This document shows, in pieces, positions 53,191 through 64,000 of a stretch of DNA of 64,000 nucleotides. The position numbers were made by a program, and so were the translations under genes. Below the pieces are notes generated by a model. It worked only from the letters and a program-made list of their open reading frames with translations. It ran no database searches and was not told the DNA's origin. Source of the stretch: Talpa occidentalis (lineage: Eukaryota; Chordata; Mammalia; Eulipotyphla; Talpidae); NCBI RefSeq assembly GCF_014898055.3, contig NW_023601104.1, forward strand, positions 73,515,106-73,579,105. The letters run 5' to 3'. Positions within the stretch are counted from its first letter, which is position 1, and every line of letters starts with the position of its first letter.

Positions 53191-54862
53191 TGCAGTAAGT
53201 TCTCATGTAACACCATCAAAAAGTTGCTGGAATCTGTGACTTTAGAACACATAATAAAATCAGATCCTCCGATGACATTTCATTGGCTGTTGGCTGGGAT
53301 ATCCTTTTTTCTCAACAACAGTAATGAAATGACATTTAATGAAGCTATTATTCAAGAATCTGCTATATATTACATTAACGTATTTTAAAGTGTGGCTTTG
53401 TTAGTATAGATGTACCTTTGTTGACATCCATCCTTGATTTGGTGGTTCAGTTATTTATTCCAACACCTCCTAGATTAAAATTACCTTTAATGAGTACAAC
53501 ATACATCATATAAATGGAAGACAGAATTATCAGCCTAGTAACTATATGTTGATTTAATAACCATTCATTAATAGACAATTGCTCTCAGAGCAACATAAAA
53601 ATGCACAGCAAATTTATAATTGCAAGGTATCACAATTATTATTTATATCCATTATTGGTCCAGTGTGCAATATGAATATAAAAATAAATATATTCATTTA
53701 ATGTATGGAATGTGAGCCATAATGGCCTTTCTGTTTCTTTGACTAAGTTTATGCCCAACTAAGTTTAAGCACGGCTACAGGGAAAATGTAAATGAAACGT
53801 TAGTTATTATATTGCCTTTGCTATACTATTTTATGACGGTTCATTTTCAGAAATAATTAAAATAGCATGATAGAAATTTTAAATTTAAAATTTCATGCTG
53901 GTTTTTAAGGAACTCACATTGATTCTTTTATGCTGTTCTTTTTAACCCGTACTTATATAAATGCGTTTTTCAAATGTCACTTTTGATCCCTTTTCTCTAG
54001 GGAATTTAGTTGTGGATTTTGAACATAAGATAACTTTTAGTATATAAGGAATATAGTCAGAAAGAATTAAACTTCATCCTTTGTTAGTTTTTTAATATAA
54101 AAATTTGATTCAGTAATCATAATGCTATATTTGCCAGACCCTATTATCACTATAGATATGAAGGATAGAAAGAAAACAGGCATGGTCCTCAACTTAAGGA
54201 TCTCACAATTTAACTGGAGAACTTTTTCTTTGCACCTGTAAAGGTTGCAAATTGACTGTATCTTTCTTGATACAACATGGAAATACCACTTTTTGTCTCA
54301 CTGAAAAATAATTCTGGATTAACTACTTCTCTGCCTTCTGAATACACATAATTACTGCATACTGGACTGCTGAGTAAGTGGAAAATTAATCATCAGAACC
54401 CAAATATCTGGAATAAGTATATCATCTTTATGCTGAAGGCTTTGAAAATTAAAATACATGCACAGCATAGTAACCATATTATAATTATTTTGTCTGTTGC
54501 ACCTAATTTGTATAAAATACTTAAGAGGAGAAGTTTAATTTTATTCATTTCTACGTCCTTTAGACCCCCAAACAACTTCTGGCTTAGTAAGTACTTAAAA
54601 AATATTTAGTGTTATGGTTACTATTAACAAATCAATGTTTCATCCTACTGCTAGTAGAATTTTTTTCAAGGTAAGGGAATACATCAAGTTGGTGCTTTTT
54701 CTTCTGTTTTTACCTGTAGACAACAGTATAAAAGAAAAACAATTTTTTAAACAACATTAATCTGTTTAAAATGGTGTTCATCTACTTCCTGGTTTTTTGT
54801 ATAAGTAAGTTGGAAGAAAATCTGAAGGAATAGATAAGATCATCTCTAGCCAGATTACTTTG
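53191..54862. other. AT-rich intron; possible old DNA transposon at its start
   Basis: The stretch 53200-53410 (GCAGTAAGTTCTCATGTAAC then ACCATCAAAAAGTTGCTGGA) may be an old DNA transposon fragment, but I cannot name it. The remainder shows nothing assignable. Confidence 0.35.
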
Positions 54863-54870
54863 ATTCTGTT

Positions 54871-55003
54871 CTACTACTTACTTATACTGCTACTGCTTAT
54901 ACTTACTTATACTGCTACTACTTATACTTACTTACACTGCTACTACTTATACTACTACTTGCTACTTATACTTCTACTACTTATTCTGCTCTACTACTTA
55001 CTG
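54871..55003. repeat. CTACTTATA minisatellite
   Basis: Imperfect tandem units of about 22-27 bp such as CTACTACTTATACTTACTTA followed by TACTG repeat about five times. The plus strand is almost free of G. The outermost words (TTCTGTTCTACTACTTACT and TTCTGCTCTACTACTTACT) match each other. Confidence 0.92.
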
Positions 55004-55159
55004 GTTTAACATCTTTTTTGTTTTTATTTTCTCTTCTATATAATGAGGATGTTAATAGTGCCAGCCATCTTGGATTAAGTGAATTAGTTCAGGTAAAATG
55101 CTACAGCAGCGACCCATATTAAAGTCTTATTTCAGTGATGATTACTGTTGTGGCAGTGT

Positions 55160-56280
55160 TACTGGTTAAGAGTTCTAGCTTGCAAATCTGCTGCAAAAAC
55201 TCTAATAACTTCCCTTCATCTGGAAATGTTTTTTAATCTCACCTTCATTCCTGAAGGATATTTTCCCTAAATATAGAATTCTGGATTGACAGTTCCTTTC
55301 TTTCAGCACTATAAAAAATGTTGTTCTACTGTCTTCTGGCTCCATACTTCCTGTGGAGAAATTCAGTCATTTGAATTGCTGTTCTCTTATATGCAATGTG
55401 TAATTTTTCTTTGAATGCTTTGAAGATGTTTTTTCTTTATCTTTGACTTCAGTAATTTGATTGTTTATGTGTTCGGGTATGGTTTTCTTTGAATTTATCT
55501 TTTTGGCTCCTCTGAATTAATTTATGCCTTTAAATAAAATTTTGGAAATTTTCAGTGACTAGTCTTTCAATTTTTTTTCCTAGACCAATCACATTCTCCT
55601 CTCTTCCTAGAACTTTTTGTGACATGAGAAGTGCATCTTTTATGTTTCACAGATTCCCTGAGATTCCTTTTCTCCTTTTTTTATCAGATTGTTTTTATTG
55701 ATCTTATTTTCAAGTTCACTGACTTTTTTCCCCTTTCATTTCCTTCCTGCCTTTGAGTCTATCTAGTGAATTTTGAAATTTCAAATATAGTACTTTATCA
55801 TTTCTAAAATTTCTATTTGAGTGTTTAATATGGTTCTATTTCTTTGCTAAGAACTTTCATCTTTGCATTCATTTCAAAAGTGTTGAATTTTATTTCATGA
55901 AGAATTTTATTTCAGCTTAAAACTATTCTTCTAACAGTTTCAATATCTGACTCACTTTGAGTTTGGCATCTGTTGATTTTCTTTTCCCAATGAAAATTGG
56001 TCAGATTTTCCTGGTTCTTTCTGTGTCAAATAATTTGGAATTTTATCCTAGACATTTTACATTATTTTTGTAAGACTCTGGACTCTGTTAAAATCCTTGG
56101 AGAATTAGTTAGTTTGTTAATTAGTTAATTTTTCTACAATCAATCTGGATCTGATTGCAAAATTGGTCTCATCTTCTGTGGATGATGGTTCAGTACTTGC
56201 TATCCTAATAGGGTCTGCCTGGTACCTGATATATTCAGAAGTTAGTTTGAGACTTGGGCAGTAGAATATATTTTACTTAC
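55160..56280 (-). mobile_element. Old L1-type sequence, reverse orientation
   Basis: GAAGGATATTTTCCCTAAAT, ATAGAATTCTGGATTGACAG, TTCTAAAATTTCTATTTGAG and AAGACTCTGGACTCTGTTAA are familiar wording from reversed old L1 (L1M-type) elements. It continues after the younger insertions at 57170-57735. Confidence 0.6.
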
Positions 56281-56281
56281 G

Positions 56282-56928
56282 GTTTTATTTATTTATTTTT
56301 TTGAATCATGTTTATTGAGGCAAAGCAGGTTTACATCACTGTATCTGCTCTGGGAAGTGCAGGTTTAAACCTCTGCAAGTATATATTTTTACCCTCTTCC
56401 CACTTTTAGGACTGACAACAGTCTTCCACTATATTTCCCACCTCGTCAACCTCCTCCTCTGGTTGCCTGAGTTTTGCAGTCAAACATTAAGAGTTTATTA
56501 TTGGTTTGGTTTCGACTGACTCTGTTATTTGTCTCCATATCACACATACAAGTGAGACCATCTGGTATTTGTCTTTTTTCCTTCTAATTTATTCTGCTTA
56601 GCATTATCCCCTCTAGTCCCATCCACGTTGGCAAAAACGTGGAGGAAAGGGAACCCTTGTACATTATTGATGGGAATGTGAACTGGTCTGACCCCTATGG
56701 AAAACAATATTTCTCAAAATATTAAAAGTGAATCTACCATGTGACTCAGCAATTGCACTCCTAAGTATCTACCTGAAAAATACAAAAACACTAATTTGAA
56801 GGGATATATGTACTCCTATGTTCACTGCAGCCCTATTTACAATAGCTAAGTTGTGAAAACAACTTAATTGCCCAAGGACAGAGAAGTGGATTAAAAAAAT
56901 GTTGGGGATATACACACACACATACACC
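56282..56928 (-). mobile_element. L1 insertion with 5' inversion (twin priming)
   Basis: The left part (56282-56630) is an L1 3' UTR plus the last part of ORF2 on the minus strand, starting with a T-rich tail. It ends at CCCATCCACGTTG. The right part (from about 56632) is the ORF2 region just upstream, but in plus orientation: AAGGGAACCCTTGTACATTA, GGGAATGTGAACTGG, to GGGGATATACACACACACA. The two halves are adjacent in the L1 map and inverted in the genome, with an 8-base inverted match (TCCACGTT...AACGTGGA, 56622-56643) at the junction. Confidence 0.88.
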
Positions 56929-57169
56929 TATGCTGAAGAACTGGGGTGTAAATAAGAGGTGGGGGGGATTGAGAGCATTCACCAGAGGCAGAGTGGGGAG
57001 CAGAATGGCAGTTCAGCTGAAATACACTGTTAGGGGAAGCAGCAGGTGAGACAGAAGAGGTCTGCTTTCCTATATGTGGGTTAGCTCCCTGACCAGGGAA
57101 TGAACTCAGGCTATAGCAGTGATAGTGCTGAGACTTAACCCCTAGGCCACTTAACCCCTAGGGAGGCCC
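56929..57169 (-). mobile_element. tRNA-derived SINE, divergent head variant
   Basis: Antisense copy without the usual poly(T) tail, beginning TATGCTGAAGAACTGGGGTG. The head matches the 35510 copy (AGTGCTGAGACTTAACCCCT) and carries a small duplication of CTTAACCCCTAGG at 57133-57161. It abuts the inverted L1. No clean target duplication was seen. Confidence 0.88.
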
Positions 57170-57735
57170 TGTATTTATGCTTTTAAATGACATTCTTATA
57201 CTTTTTTGAGAATATTCCATGCATACATTGCTTTAAGGAAAGCTGGTACTTGTATCAGTTCCCTTGCTGATAATAGGGGATCCACCTTCTCCAGCTTTTT
57301 CCTGTCCAAGGCTCCTCCCAGTTTCTCTGATCAGAAGAAATTTCTTGCAGAGTATTAATCCCCTGTGCTATTTTACAGTTCTACACAACTGGACCATCTT
57401 CAGGGCAAAGAGGCAAAAGAAAAGATCAAGAAAAAAAATAACAGAATTTCTCCCATTTAGACATTAGATGCCCCTTTCCTCATTCTGCCAGCCAGAGAGC
57501 CATGTCTTTTCTCAGGGTTTTAGATACAGCATCATCATCAGAGTAATGCAGCTCCACAGTAATGTAGCTACACAACTAACCCCCTGAAGGACTGTTATTG
57601 TTTAAGCTGTGATGTCAGTCCCCAGTCTTTTTGTTATTGTTTATATACAGAGTTCTGAGCTAATGACTTTTTGTGTTCTAGTCACAAGCAGTAGGAAAGA
57701 GAAAATATAGTTAGTGTCTGCCATCTTGTTTGACA
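57170..57735 (-). mobile_element. Probable continuation of the old L1 sequence
   Basis: The wording near the end (TAGTTAGTGTCTGCCATCTT) suits the 5' region of old L1 elements read in reverse. Continuity with 55160-56280 across the younger insertions is inferred. Confidence is low for the middle part. Confidence 0.35.
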
Positions 57736-59269
57736 CCAAAACTGAGCTCCATTTTTAAAATCAGATCCCTGAGTTTATAGTCTAGCATTTATGGGTATTT
57801 ATTAACTAGATGATGTTGGCCAATTTATTTAACTAGGTTTAGCACTTCCTGTCCCAATAGATCATTGAACTCCCAGAAAAAAGCAGCATAAACCTCTCTG
57901 AATCTGTCTCATTTGTGCCTCACTCACTTTTTAAATAGATCAAATACTTCTGTTCTAAACTTCAACTACAGTAATAGAGCAAGCACTTTGGTTTTACATT
58001 GAGGAATGATTTATCCTGGGTTTTATTTTCAGTTCTTTTGTAAATTTGATTTGTTTTCTCTGCTTAATTTTTAAAGAAATCATATAGTTCATACAAATGT
58101 TTTTAAAATCCTATATAGAGTGACTCACTAAGAGAAACTATTATGTGAATATTTAAATTCATAAAAAGAAAACGTGATAGGCTTTTTTCTATTTAAGAAA
58201 TTTATCATTGTGATCCTCAGTAATCCATCTCTTAATTGTTTTAAATATTCAATCCTTTTTTTTAGTTACATTGAATTGACAATAATATCTCAACTTACGA
58301 AGTAAGACAAGAAGCCTTTAGTTTTTAATGTATGAAATAGGACTGATCTGTTTTTAACACACAATGTCCCATTATATACCTTATTATTAATTTTTAACCT
58401 CTATCTGCTTCGTTTAGTCAGTAGCTGAATATAAACCCTTTAACAAACATATGTGCTACTATTAGGGAGGAGTTCATTTTTTCCCTTTCATGGCAAAAAT
58501 GGTCTCATACTAGTATTGTGTTAAAAAATTTTAAGATAAAGAATCACTAAATTAAACTTTTTATATTGGTGCTATATTACCCTTAGTATTATTTTAATCA
58601 TGTTAAAATAACATGAGTCATTTAAAGTAATAATTTACATTAACAGTATTATCACCTTGAAGAGTCTCCAGTTTTTTAACCTAATATTGTTAACTTATGA
58701 AAGACTACATAAGGGAGGAATCTGTTTCTATGCCTGAACAACTGAAGTGACAGAATATGTCCAATTTAAAAAATTTGGAAGTCTGGAATATATTCAAGTG
58801 TTTGTAGCATCTAAAAGTAGGTTAAGCTGGTAAATTGCAGTTAATTTTGGTTAATATCCAGCCTATTTCAGCCTAACATGATGGTGACTATGCATCCCAA
58901 TTCTTGAATCCTATAACAGTCATATTAGCATAACTGTGAAAGTCAGGGTGGGCAATTAGAACCAAATATTGAGAATCTGGGTTCTGTTTGTGAATTATTG
59001 CTTTGGGTTGTAGAGGTGCAGGCAAAGATAGATTGAATTGTTGTAAATTCCACCAAATGAAATGACTTCAAGGAGATTTAAAGGGAGAGTACCTGCTTTT
59101 TTTCCCTACGTTTTTCTCTTTTCCCCCCTTTAGGAGCCAGTCATTTAAGGATTAGGATACTCAAGAGCAACCACATATATGGGGGAATTTTAAATATCAC
59201 CGCACATGCAGAAAGACAATGCAGGCTCAGAAAGGACCTGGAATGACCTTAGTTTTATACCCAAACACA
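57736..59269. other. AT-rich intron, nothing recognised
   Basis: No repeat family or exon recognised. Confidence 0.5.
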
Positions 59270-62200
59270 GAGATACTCTACAACAGTCAAAAAAAATAGC
59301 AAACTGAGGAAGGGAAAGAATCAGATTTCCAAAATAAACATGTTACAAGATTCAGATGTCCAGTTTTCAACAACAACAACAAAAAAACCCACAAGATATA
59401 CAAAGAAACAGGAAAGTATGGCCATTCAAAGAATAAAAGAATGAACTGACAGAAAATTTCTACAAGGAGAACCAAGTGAGCTTACTAGGCAAATATTTAA
59501 AAGAATCTATTGTAAAGATGATCAAATTGCTACAAGAAGTCATGAACAAAATCAAGGAAATAATGCAAGCAAAATATAAACATCAATAAAGAGATAGAAA
59601 ACATAAAGAGAAGCCAAAATGAAATTCTGGAGTTGAAAATTATAACTAAAGTAAAAGTTTCACAAGAGGTGTTCAAAAGCAGATTTTAGTATCCAGAAAA
59701 AGGAATCAGTGAACATGAAGATAGGGCATTTAAAATTGCTGAGTCTGAGGAACAGAGAGAAAAACATGAACAGAATATAAAGGATATGTGGAACACCATT
59801 CTGCAGACCAACACACACTTCGTGGGTGTCCCAGAAGAAAAAAGAAAAGAAAAAGAGACAGATTATTTGAAGAAATAATAGCCGAAAACTTCACAAGTTT
59901 GATGCAAGATATAGATCTTACTTGCAAGAAGCTGAATGAAGCTCTTCATATCCAAGAAAGAAACTACACTGAATCACATTATAATCAAACTGTCATGAAC
60001 CAAAGAAAAAGAATCTTGAAAGTACCAAGAGCAAATATACTTGTCACATATAAGGAATCTTCAGTAAGGCTGTCAGTATATTTCTCATCAGCTATATGGG
60101 AGGTTAGAAGGCAGGGGATTGATATTTCCACAGTAAATAAAGGAAAAAAAATGGTCAACTGAGAATTCTAAACTGGTAAAACTGTTCTACAAAATTGAGG
60201 GAGAAAATAAGACACCCAGATAAACAAAAGGCTGGGAGTGTTTCTTATACTACTACTCTGATAGTAGTATACTGGACAGTAACTCAGAGCTTCATGAAGA
60301 AATAAAGATCTCCAATAAAGGTAAAATAATGGAGAGTTATACAAACTAGTTTTGTTGAAATTTTGTCTTGTAACTCCACTTTTTATTTTCTTTATTCATT
60401 TAAATGTTTATGATTTAAAAGACCAATGCATGAAAAACTTATTAGTCTATTTTTGGGGTACACAACATATAAAGATATAAATTATGACATCAATGCCTAA
60501 AAGGAGTGAGGATACAATAGGATAACAACAGAATTTTTATATGATATTGAGGTTAAATTGCATGAAAGTCAAATTACATTGTTATAATGTATGATATTAG
60601 CTATAATTTCCATAATTACAAATAAAATAGCTATAATATAGACAAAAAGAAATGAGAAAGAAGTGAAGTGTTTCACTAAACAGATCAATTAAACACAAAA
60701 ACAGACACTAATGTGGAATATAATGAAAAGCTATGACATAAAAAAACAATTAAAATGGCAGAAGTACATCACTGGCTATCAGTAGTTATATAAATGCAAA
60801 TGCATTAAACTCTTCCATCAAAAGATAGTGATTGGATAGAAAAACATAATCCAACTATATTGGTCAATAGGAGTTTCACTTCATATCCGAGACACAAATA
60901 CATTGAAAGTGAATGAATGAATGGAAAAAGATATTCATGGAAATAATAACCTTAAGAGAACTGAGTGACTCTACTAAAATCAGATATAATATGCCTTTAA
61001 TTTTAAAAATATTACAATAGACAAAATATTATTTACTGATAAAAGGTTTATCAAAGCAGAAAGATATAACAATGACAAACATGTATGTACTTAATAACAA
61101 TCAAAATAGATGATAATAAAATAGGGGATAGAACCAATAAAGTATGGAAATGTAAGCATTGAGCAACACAATAAGCCAACTGGATCCAAAACACTCCATC
61201 CCACAGTAGTAGAATGCATATTGTTGTCAAGTGCACATTGGATGTTCCCCAGGATAAATCAGATGGAGGATCATACAATAAGTCTCAATAGATTTAAACA
61301 TGAATATCACACAAAATATATTCCTTTAGCACAAAAAAGATGAATTCAGAAATCAGTAACAGAAAGAAAATGGGAAAATTCACAAATATGTGTAAATTAA
61401 ATAATATATGCATAAACAAACAATATAAAAAAGAATCATAAAGAAGTTTAGAAAACACTTACTGGTAAGTTAAAATGAAAACACAACCTACCAAAACAAG
61501 TGATTTGGAGAAAACACTAAAAAGGAAATTTATAGATAGAAATGCTTGCAATAAAAAAGAAAGATATCAAAAACAACCACCTCACATTACAACTTAAGGA
61601 ACTAGAAAAAGAACTAACTAAATCCAGACCTAGAAAAAGGAAAAAAATAATAAAGTCAAAAGTAAATAAAAGAGAAAGATGGAAAAACAATGGAGAAAAT
61701 CATCTAAACTAAATTTGGTTCTTTGATAAGATCAACAAAATTGTGAAACTTAGGCTATATTGACTAAGACAAAAAGAGACATGACTCAAATTATTATACC
61801 CAGAAATAAAAGAGGTACATTACTATCAACTGTACAGAAATAAAAAGGACTATAACAGAATACTATGACAATTGTATGACCTAACTAAAATGACCCACAC
61901 TGATCACAAAGAAATAAAGAATCTGAATATACCTAAAACTAGTAAGATTGAAACAGTAATCAAAAGCTTATCTACACAGAGATATAATGTACAGCATTGA
62001 GATTGTACTTAGTAATATTGTATTGCATATTTAAAAATTCAGAGGGTATACCTTAAAAATTTTCATCACACAAAAAAGTATGACTTTGTATGGCTCTAAC
62101 ATCTAACTTTGTATAGATGTTAAGTAGACTTATTGTCTAGTTACATGTTCTGCAGTATATACAAATATTGGATTATATTGTACAACTAAAATTAATATAA

Positions 62201-63905
62201 GTTGTCAGTTATACCTCAATTTAAAACAAAACCAAAAACTACTTACCAATGAAATGCCTGAAACAAATGGCTTTCCTGAAGAATTCTACCAAACATTTTA
62301 AAAATAAAATAGACACCAACCTTCTCAAACTCTTATAAACAAATGAAGAGAGGGAAACATTTCATAACTAGAGCATTGGTCTAACAACAACAACAAAAAA
62401 AAACCCAACAAATACCATAAAGAAAATATACAGACCGCTGTCCTATATAAACATTGATATAAACATCTTAGACAAAAATAGAAAAAAAAAACAAATTCAA
62501 CAGCTTATTAAAAAGATCATATACCATGACTAAATGTGATTTACCTCTAGAATGCACAAAGGACTTACAATACAAAAAGCATTTTAAGTGAAAGACACCA
62601 CATTAGCAGAATAAAATGAAAAAAAAAAAAAGATCATTTCAATTGATACAGAAAAGTACATGACAAAATTCTGCATACTTTCATGTAAATAAGGTCTAAT
62701 ATGAAAACACACACAACTGATATCATATTCTATGGTAAAAGTCTGAATGTTTTCCTCTAAACCATGAAAAGATCAGGATGCATGCTTTGGCCACTTTTCC
62801 AAAACATAATATTGGACGTTCTAGCCAGAGTGGTAGGGAAGAAAACAAAATAAAAGATATCCAAATTCCCAAAAAAAAAAACAGTATATTTGTCTTTTTT
62901 GACATGACCTTATGAGGAAAACTTAAAATTCTACAAAAACAGTATTAGAATGAATATAGACAAATAAAAACAAGCTTTGTTTCTATATATGAACAGTAAA
63001 CAATGTAAATAGAAAATTATGAAAATAGTTCCATTTCCAGTAGCATCAAAAAGATTAAAATTCTTTGTAATTAACTTGATCAAGGTGAAATATTTGTTAC
63101 AATGAAAACTACAAAACATTGCTGAATAAAATAAAAAAACTAAATAAATGCAAATATACCCCATTTTATGGATCTGAAGATTTGTTAAGATGACAACATT
63201 ACACAAATCAATCTACAGTACAATTCCTATAAAAATATCAATAACATCTTTTGCAGAAATAGAAAAATCTTCTAAAATTCATATGAAATCTCAAGGAACT
63301 GAAATTGTCAAAACAGTCTCAAAAAATACAGATATTGGAGACCTGACACTGATATTAACTTGCTACAATGCTACAATAAACAAAACAGTGGTACTGACTT
63401 TTAGACCAATGGAATAGAATAGAGAGGCCAGAAATAAACCCTGGAATATAAGGTCAAATGATTTTCAAGAGAGGTATCAAGATAATTCAATGGGGTAAGA
63501 TTAGTCTTTTTCATTAATGATACAGGGAAAATTGGATAGCCACATAAAAAGAATGAAGTTGGAACCTTACTTAAATCCACATTATAAAATTAACTCAAAA
63601 TGGACCAACGTCTAAATGTAAGTGCTAAAATTATAAAACCATGGATAAAAACTTTGTGGAAAAACTTTGTTACAGACTTGGTAATGTTTTCTTGAATATG
63701 ACACCCAAAATACAGGCAACAACATAAAAAATAAATGACTTCATCATTCATTAAAAACGTTGTGCATCAAATGACATTATCAAAAAGTAAAATGGCAACC
63801 ACCGAATGGGAGAAAATATTTGCAAATCACATATCTGATAAGAGTCTAATATCCAGAAAATATCAAGAACTCCAGCTGAAAAACAAAAATGAGCAACCCA
63901 ATTTT
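59270..63905 (+). mobile_element. Decayed, nearly full-length old L1 (ORF1 remnant plus ORF2)
   Basis: ORF1-like sequence spans 59270-60230. Within it an open frame (59788-60162) keeps L1 ORF1 C-terminal wording, including F-E-E-I-I-A-E-N-F and the N-Q-R-K-R-I-L-K segment. From about 60600 the ORF2 endonuclease and reverse transcriptase regions follow in order (AATGCAAATGCATTAAACTC, CATTGTTGTCAAGTGCACAT in altered form, AATCAGTAACAGAAAGAAAA), reaching the region GCAAATCACATATCTGATAA at 63820. Frequent stops and frameshifts show an inactive ancient element. No 3' UTR follows, since the L1 stops near 63905. A foreign L1 tail interrupts it at 61967-62240. Confidence 0.85.
61967..62240 (+). mobile_element. 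L1 3' UTR nested inside the older L1
   Basis: GTAATATTGTATTGCATATT, AGACTTATTGTCTAGTTACA, GCAGTATATACAAATATTGG and TTATACCTCAATTTAAAACA form the 3' end of another L1 subfamily. ORF2 wording of the host L1 stops before it (AACAGTAATCAAAAGCTTAT) and resumes after it (GAAATGCCTGAAACAAATGG). Confidence 0.7.
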
Positions 63906-64000
63906 AGAATGGGTGTCATGCTATTACACCACACCCACCACCAAGGCACCCTTAGTCCCCCACCATTGTCTATTTTACCCCCTCCTCTCTTTCTTCTCCA
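63906..64000. other. C-rich flank after the L1
   Basis: Abrupt change to C-rich sequence (ACCACACCCACCACCAAGGC, CCCCCTCCTCTCTTTCTTCT). Too short to assign. Confidence 0.4.

Noticed and set aside
59788..60162. 124-codon plus-strand frame with charged residues
   Set aside because: This is the C-terminal part of an L1 ORF1 remnant in a decayed L1, not a host gene.

Overview
This window is mammalian nuclear DNA from inside a large intron-rich gene. I recognise three coding exons on the plus strand (2365-2422, 18868-18960, 52453-52547). Together they encode 82 consecutive codons of the gephyrin (GPHN) N-terminal G domain, the MogA-like molybdopterin-binding domain. All three have AG/GT borders and compatible phases. 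They are probably exons 3-5 by human numbering. Everything else is intron: about 16.4 kb between the first two exons, 33.5 kb between the second and third, and partial introns at both ends. No other protein-coding gene, RNA gene, CpG island or promoter could be supported. The many short open frames lie in repeats or in AT-rich noise.

The introns are AT-rich and full of transposon remains. At least 15 copies of one tRNA-derived SINE of about 270 bp are present in both orientations. Most have clear target-site duplications, and they fall into at least three sequence variants. No Alu, B1/B2, ruminant BovB, carnivore SINEC, cetacean CHR, pig PRE-1 or horse ERE was recognised. The host is therefore probably a placental mammal outside primates and rodents, with its own SINE lineage. 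A laurasiatherian such as a pangolin or a bat is my guess only. L1 pieces of several ages are spread throughout. They include an L1 mosaic at 7085-11215 holding two SINEs, a 3'-end insertion at 44801-45280, a 5'-inverted L1 at 56282-56928, and a decayed, nearly full-length old L1 at 59270-63905 that is itself interrupted by another L1 tail. Ancient MIR, L2, L3/CR1-like and hAT (MER5A-like) remnants fill much of the rest.

Layout: 1-2364, upstream intron with an L1 fragment and an antisense SINE close to the first exon. 2423-18867, intron with the L1/SINE mosaic, a probable solo LTR carrying two nested SINEs (16518-17735), and a SINE about 0.4 kb before the second exon. 18961-52452, the largest intron, with few SINEs from 19 to 35 kb and then several, including a close inverted pair at 47.5-48.1 kb. 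52548-64000, intron with a TTAATTAA-rich block, a CTACTTATA minisatellite, old L1 DNA and the twin-primed L1.

I found no sign of a previously undescribed biological system. The observations worth following are structural: the in-frame three-exon block, SINE inverted repeats within the gephyrin transcript, and several informative retrotransposition structures. All family names come from recognition by eye and were not checked by a database search. Repeat borders without target-site duplications are approximate.
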